In this document: positions 59,975-64,000 of the stretch, piece after piece
How positions within the stretch are numbered: the stretch's first letter is position 1
How the letters are laid out: each line of letters begins with the position of its first letter
NCBI RefSeq assembly: GCF_019977235.1
Contig: NZ_AP024646.1
Coordinates: 310,001 to 374,000 of the forward strand
Direction of reading: 5' to 3'
Length of the DNA: 64,000 nt
From: Arthrobacter sp. StoSoilB5
GTDB lineage: Bacteria; Actinomycetota; Actinomycetes; Actinomycetales; Micrococcaceae
The notes under the pieces: generated by a model
What the model was told of the DNA's origin: nothing
The model's input: only the letters and a program-made list of their open reading frames with translations
Database searches by the model: none
Position numbers and translations under genes: made by a program

Positions 59975-61411
59975 CTATGCCGTTTCGTCCACGAGCTCGG
60001 CGCGGCGCAGGCCACCACCGCGGACCCACAGCTTGTAAGCGACGAACAGCAAGACGAGCCACGTGGCGCCAACATACAGTGCAACGCGGGTGTCCTCGAA
60101 GGCCCCGAGAATCACGATCACCATGGCCATGAATGCGATAGTCAGGATGGAGGCTGCCGGCCACAATGGGGAACCAAATTCCGACGCCGGAAGCCCCTTG
60201 CGCTTGATCTCCCGCTTCATGGCAACGTGCGAAGCGAGGATCATCACCCACACCCACACGGTCGCGAAAGTGGCAATCGATGCGATGAGCACGAACACGT
60301 CTTCGGGAATCACGGCATTCAGCACGACGCCGACAAGCAGGATTCCGCCCATCATCACCACGGTCATCCAAGGGACGCCGTGCCGGGAGATCTTGCCGAA
60401 GCTCTTCGGAGCGTGGCCCTGCTGGGCGAGGCCAAACAGGATGCGGCCTGCTCCAAAGATGTCGCTGTTGATAGCGGAAAGGGCAGCAGTGATGACCACG
60501 GCATTGAGAATGTGCGGCGCTGCAGGGATGCCCAGGCCGTCGAAGATCTGCACGAACGGGCTGCCGCTGCTGCCGATCTCGTTCCACGGGAAGATGCTCA
60601 TCAACACGCCCAGGGTCAGTACATAGAACAACAGGACGCGGACCGGCACAGTGTTGACTGCCTGTGGAATGACCTTCTTGGGATCGGCTGCTTCGCCAGC
60701 GGTGATGCCGATCGTTTCGATCCCACCAAACGCAAACATCACGACGGCGAACGCGGCCAGGAGCCCCTCGAAACCGTTCGGGAACAAACCACCATGGTTC
60801 ACGAGGTTCCCCAGCCCCGGTGCCACGCCACCGCCGTCGCCCGTTTGGAAGCCGAAGACGACGATTGCTGCACCTCCGACGATCATGGCGATAATCGCCA
60901 CCACCTTGATCAGCGAGAACCAAAACTCGAGTTCACCGAAGACCTTTACGCTCAACAGGTTCATGGCGCCCAGGAACAAGATGATCGCGAGGACCCAGAT
61001 CCAGCGGTCCACCTGTGGGAACCAGAAGCCCATATAGATGCTGAAGGCAGTGACATCGGCTATTGCTACGATCGCCATCTCAAACACGTACGTCCAGCCG
61101 GTCACGAAGCCTGCGAACGGTCCAAGGTATTTGCTGGCGTACTGGCCGAATGAGCCGGACACAGGGTGTCGGACGGCCATTTCGCCGAGCGCACGCATCA
61201 CCATGAAGACAGCAGCGCCGCCGATGATGTAGGCCAGCAGGACGGCAGGGCCGGCTTTCTGTATGGCGGACGCAGAACCGTAAAACAGTCCTGTGCCGAT
61301 CGCGGATCCGAGTGCCATAAAGCGGATGTGACGGACGTTGAGGCCACGGCTAAGTGCCGTACCGGCGGCTTGGAGGACGGTGTCCTTCGAAGCCAGCGTG
61401 GTTTGTTGCAT
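59975..61411 (-). CDS. APC-family amino-acid permease
   Basis: A 478-residue 12-helix transporter of the amino-acid transporter (AAT) group: [32 protein letters not shown], and [19 protein letters not shown]. Proline, aromatic or GABA-type amino acids are typical substrates. AGAAGG precedes the ATG at 61411. A long plus-strand frame over it is an antisense shadow. Confidence 0.92.
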   Translation of the reverse strand: MQQTTLASKDTVLQAAGTALSRGLNVRHIRFMALGSAIGTGLFYGSASAIQKAGPAVLLAYIIGGAAVFMVMRALGEMAVRHPVSGSFGQYASKYLGPFAGFVTGWTYVFEMAIVAIADVTAFSIYMGFWFPQVDRWIWVLAIILFLGAMNLLSVKVFGELEFWFSLIKVVAIIAMIVGGAAIVVFGFQTGDGGGVAPGLGNLVNHGGLFPNGFEGLLAAFAVVMFAFGGIETIGITAGEAADPKKVIPQAVNTVPVRVLLFYVLTLGVLMSIFPWNEIGSSGSPFVQIFDGLGIPAAPHILNAVVITAALSAINSDIFGAGRILFGLAQQGHAPKSFGKISRHGVPWMTVVMMGGILLVGVVLNAVIPEDVFVLIASIATFATVWVWVMILASHVAMKREIKRKGLPASEFGSPLWPAASILTIAFMAMVIVILGAFEDTRVALYVGATWLVLLFVAYKLWVRGGGLRRAELVDETA

Positions 61412-61662
61412 GGTAAAACCTTCTCGTCTTTGGGAGGGGATCGCTAACCAGCACATCACTTTTGGCGGCCTTGTGATTGGCCTCACGGGCCTTTGGTGTC
61501 TTCGATCGCAGACAGTGCGACAGGAGTCACAGTCGAATCTCAGATACGATGTCCGCGAGGCTCAACCCCGCAGCAGGTGTCCGAAAATATTGACGATTTC
61601 CTAACGCGCACAGGGCCTTCCTGTCCTTCACAGGGGCGCCGTTCCTGCGTAACGTCGGGTCC

Positions 61663-62649
61663 ATGGACCCTGTCATCCAGACCGTCGATCTCCATAAGAA
61701 TTTCGGTCGGGTCAAGGCACTCGATGGCCTTGACCTCGAAGTCCCTGCCGGGCAAGTCCACGGCTTCCTCGGCCCGAATGGTGCCGGGAGGTCCACCACT
61801 CTGCGCATCCTGCTTGGCCTGGCACGGGCCTCGTCGGGCAGTGCAAGCGTCCTCGGATTGCACCCATGGGCAGACGCCGTTGAATTGCACCGCCGTGTGG
61901 CCAGCGTGCCGGGTGACGTAAGCATTTGGCCGAATCTCTCAGGGGGAGAGACCATTGATTTCCTCTCCCGGCTGCGGGACGGCGGGACGGATCGCGCTGA
62001 GTATCGACGCCGCAAGGAGCGTTTGTGCCAGCTCTTCGACTTTGACCCGAGCAAGAAAGGCCGCGCCTACTCCAAAGGCAATCGACAGAAGGTTGCGCTC
62101 ATCGCAGCCCTCGTTGCCGACGCCGAGGTCTATCTTCTGGACGAACCGACAAGCGGTTTGGATCCCCTCATGGAGGCGGTCTTTACCCGCGAGATTCGCC
62201 GGCTGGTCGGTGAGAAAGGAGCTACTGTCCTTCTCTCCAGCCACATCCTCTCCGAGGTGGAGCAGCTGGCCGACAGTGTGAGCATCATCCGCGCAGGCCG
62301 AATAGTGGACGGCGGGACGCTCGATTCCCTTCGCCACCTGACGCGTACAGGGATCTCTTTCGTGCAGGACCAGGTGGACCTCCGGGCCCTCCAAGGCCTC
62401 GCCCAGGTCCACGATCTCACCTTGGCCGCAGGACGGGTGAAGTTCAGTGCCGATTCGGATCGTGTCCACGAGGTCCTGCCGATTCTTGGTCGCCTGGGCG
62501 TGCAGGGCCTGCTGGTCGCTCCGCCATCGCTTGAAGAGTTGTTCCTCCGGCACTACGGCGTTGCCCTTCCACCCCAATCAGAAGAAGCGAAGGCCGACGG
62601 CGGCACTCACCATCGGCGCCGCTGGCCGCCCGCCAGGACGGGCCGCTAA
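61663..62649 (+). CDS. ABC exporter ATP-binding protein with altered Walker A
   Basis: A 328-residue ATPase of the multidrug (DrrA-like) group. Walker A reads GPNGAGRST (37-45), with Arg43 for the invariant Lys (codon AGG, one transition from AAG). The signature is YSKGN (136-140), normal for this subgroup, and Walker B ends in DE (160-161). The H-loop LSSHILSEVE is intact. TAACGT lies 7 nt before the ATG, a possible leaderless start. The permease begins 1 bp after the stop, so the pair should form an exporter, if it still hydrolyses ATP. Confidence 0.9.
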   Translation: MDPVIQTVDLHKNFGRVKALDGLDLEVPAGQVHGFLGPNGAGRSTTLRILLGLARASSGSASVLGLHPWADAVELHRRVASVPGDVSIWPNLSGGETIDFLSRLRDGGTDRAEYRRRKERLCQLFDFDPSKKGRAYSKGNRQKVALIAALVADAEVYLLDEPTSGLDPLMEAVFTREIRRLVGEKGATVLLSSHILSEVEQLADSVSIIRAGRIVDGGTLDSLRHLTRTGISFVQDQVDLRALQGLAQVHDLTLAAGRVKFSADSDRVHEVLPILGRLGVQGLLVAPPSLEELFLRHYGVALPPQSEEAKADGGTHHRRRWPPARTGR

Positions 62650-62650
62650 G

Positions 62651-64000
62651 ATGAACCGCTTCCTGGATCTGTATTGGCAACGACTCCGCCGCGACCGTTG
62701 GCAACTCCTGAGCTGGGTTGCTTCCATCGGTGCACTGGCCTATTTCGCCACAACAGCGGTGGCCTCGGCATATGGTGACGATGCTTCCCGCGCCGAGATC
62801 CTGCATATTGCCACGGCCACACCCGCTATCTTGATACTCCGCGGGTTGGTCCGCGGCCCTGCCCTGGACGCGTTCACGTTCTTCCAGATCTTCGCCTTCA
62901 TCGGCGTCCTGGCCGGGTTGATGAACACGTTCATGGCTGTACGGCATACGCGCGCGGAGGAGGAAACCGGCCGGGCTGAGCTCGTAGCGTCCACTGCAGC
63001 GGGCCGATGGATGCCGTTGACGGCGACCGTGATCCATGGGCTCGTGGCGAACGTGCTGGTGGCCGCGGCGGTCGCGTTCGGCTTTATCGCCGGTGGGCTC
63101 GATGCCGCAGGTTCGCTCGTGGCCGGTCTTGCGGCCGGAGCCGTTGGATTGGCGTTCCTGACGCTCGGACTGCTTGCGTCCGAATTCATGAGTACCTCGC
63201 GCGGGGCAAACGGAGCGGCAGCGGGGCTGGTGGTGGCTGCCTATCTTCTTCGCGGTTTCGGTGACGCGACCGGCGAGGTCAGCCAGGACGGGCTCACTGT
63301 AACGGCGGCGTGGCCGAGCTGGATATCGCCCATCGGCTGGGGACAGCAGACGTTTGCCTACACGGGAAACCGATTGTGGCCACTGCTATTACCGCTGGGT
63401 CTTGGCGTCGTATGCGTCTCGCTTACCGCCGTCGTCATGTCCAGGCGCGATGTTGGCGCAAGCGTGTTGGCCGGACGACGAGGCCGTACGGACGCCCGCC
63501 GCTCACTCCGCGGAACCTTCGCGCTGGCACTACGACTCCAGCAGGGCGCGATCGTCAGTTGGTGTATCGGCGGGTTTATCGCTGGCCTGCTCACCGGTAC
63601 GCTGGGCGCTGCCATCCAGCAGGTCAGCATCACGAATTCCTCCGTCACAGTGATTCTCAGGGCCATGATCGAGGCACAAGGAACATCCATGACGCAGTTG
63701 GTCATTGCTGTTCTATTTGAAATCGGTGGCATCCTGGCGGCGGCGTGCGGACTCCAAGCCGTTCTGCGATTGAGGCAGGAAGAAGTGGCGGGCACAGCAG
63801 AACTGGTACTTTCGGAACCGCTGGGACGCACCCGTTGGTTTGGCAGCTTTCTGGGCCTCGGGGCAGCCTCGGTGGTTCTGGTGATGGTGTTCGCGGCCTT
63901 CGGCGCCTGGTATTCATTGCTGGTCTCCGGTGAATCGGCCGTTGAGGTGGGCAACGTGTGGGAAACGGCCGTGGCTCAAATCCCGGCTGCGCTGCTTTAC
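62651..64000 (+). CDS. ABC exporter permease, partial
   Basis: An open frame of 450 codons from ATG 62651 to the window end, no stop. Several hydrophobic segments and motifs such as RAELVASTAAGRW and a second similar RQEEVAGTAELVLSEPLGR place it in the large ABC-2 polyketide/multidrug exporter permease group with two homologous halves. It starts 1 bp after the ATPase. The end lies outside the window. Confidence 0.88.
   Translation, partial: MNRFLDLYWQRLRRDRWQLLSWVASIGALAYFATTAVASAYGDDASRAEILHIATATPAILILRGLVRGPALDAFTFFQIFAFIGVLAGLMNTFMAVRHTRAEEETGRAELVASTAAGRWMPLTATVIHGLVANVLVAAAVAFGFIAGGLDAAGSLVAGLAAGAVGLAFLTLGLLASEFMSTSRGANGAAAGLVVAAYLLRGFGDATGEVSQDGLTVTAAWPSWISPIGWGQQTFAYTGNRLWPLLLPLGLGVVCVSLTAVVMSRRDVGASVLAGRRGRTDARRSLRGTFALALRLQQGAIVSWCIGGFIAGLLTGTLGAAIQQVSITNSSVTVILRAMIEAQGTSMTQLVIAVLFEIGGILAAACGLQAVLRLRQEEVAGTAELVLSEPLGRTRWFGSFLGLGAASVVLVMVFAAFGAWYSLLVSGESAVEVGNVWETAVAQIPAALLY

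Noticed and set aside
59918..61153. 411-codon plus-strand frame opposite the APC permease
   Set aside because: Composition rich in His, Gln and Asp with no domain; the minus strand encodes a complete permease.
1..64000. Search for rRNA, tRNA, IS elements, integrase or prophage genes
   Set aside because: No sequence in the window resembled any of these by eye; a covariance-model search could still find a small RNA.

Overview
The window is a GC-rich, gene-dense chromosomal segment from an actinobacterium. The gene set fits the Micrococcaceae, most likely Arthrobacter, Paenarthrobacter or a close relative. Evidence for this is a C50-type carotenoid operon (idi-crtE-crtB-crtI-crtYe-crtYf/Eb) with a divergent MarR regulator, an actinobacterial IlvD, glycogen-debranching-type GH, TM2/Ltp and DUF445 proteins, frequent GTG starts, and several -10 boxes only 6-7 nt from a start codon, as in leaderless actinobacterial mRNAs. 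I see no rRNA, tRNA, CRISPR array, insertion sequence, integrase or prophage gene. The final gene runs off the right edge.

Layout. 1-7.1 kb: carotenoid operon on the minus strand with overlapping genes, flanked by two MarR regulators. 7.1-15.3 kb: CPBP-type membrane protein, a degenerate EAL protein, an SGNH hydrolase, a wHTH protein, an FCD-GntR regulator, a lipoprotein, an XRE/MmyB regulator and ilvD. 15.3-19.2 kb: small genes, a glycosidase of the debranching type and a cupin. 19.2-33.6 kb: a large catabolic island. On the minus strand it holds gabT-gabD-gntR and an amino-acid-type ABC importer with an MSOX-like oxidase; on the plus strand, HAD, FAD oxidase, aldehyde dehydrogenase, tartrate-dehydrogenase-like, D-2-hydroxyacid dehydrogenase and alcohol dehydrogenase. 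33.7-42.6 kb: LysR/EamA pair and sugar or polyol genes (two LacI regulators, three Gfo/Idh/MocA genes of which one is frameshifted, and a TIM-barrel isomerase). 43-45.4 kb: hypothetical protein, PxpA and a PxpC-like protein without PxpB. 45.4-56.4 kb: Fic protein with an unusual operator array, DUF445, GDPD, AzlCD, DUF305, TetR, thiamine-binding protein, methyltransferase, GNAT, spermidine-synthase-like protein and TM2-Ltp surface protein. 56.7-64 kb: LysR with divergent MHS transporter and SDR, an APC permease, and an ABC exporter.

How the genes work together. The carotenoid operon is nearly a full pathway from IPP/DMAPP to a cyclic C50 pigment; its last gene fuses a lycopene cyclase half with the UbiA-type elongase. 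The most interesting system is the 19-33 kb island. Five copies of a 12-bp palindrome (ATTGTYRACAAT, one with a mismatch) stand in front of every transcription unit of the island and of two outlying small genes at 15.77 and 18.77 kb, each followed within a few bases by a possible -10 box. This reads as one regulon, probably run by the GntR/FCD protein encoded inside it (19193-19891). The enzymes suggest uptake and oxidation of an amine or omega-amino acid through an aldehyde and succinate semialdehyde; the substrate cannot be read from the sequence. A second candidate regulon is marked by three TAGATCGTTCTA sites around a LacI gene and the frameshifted dehydrogenase operon.

Other points of note: an EAL domain without its DDFG aspartates, an ABC ATPase with Arg in place of the Walker A Lys, a Fic gene preceded by three TGAGAA/TTCTCA inverted pairs, and a 5-oxoprolinase locus missing PxpB.
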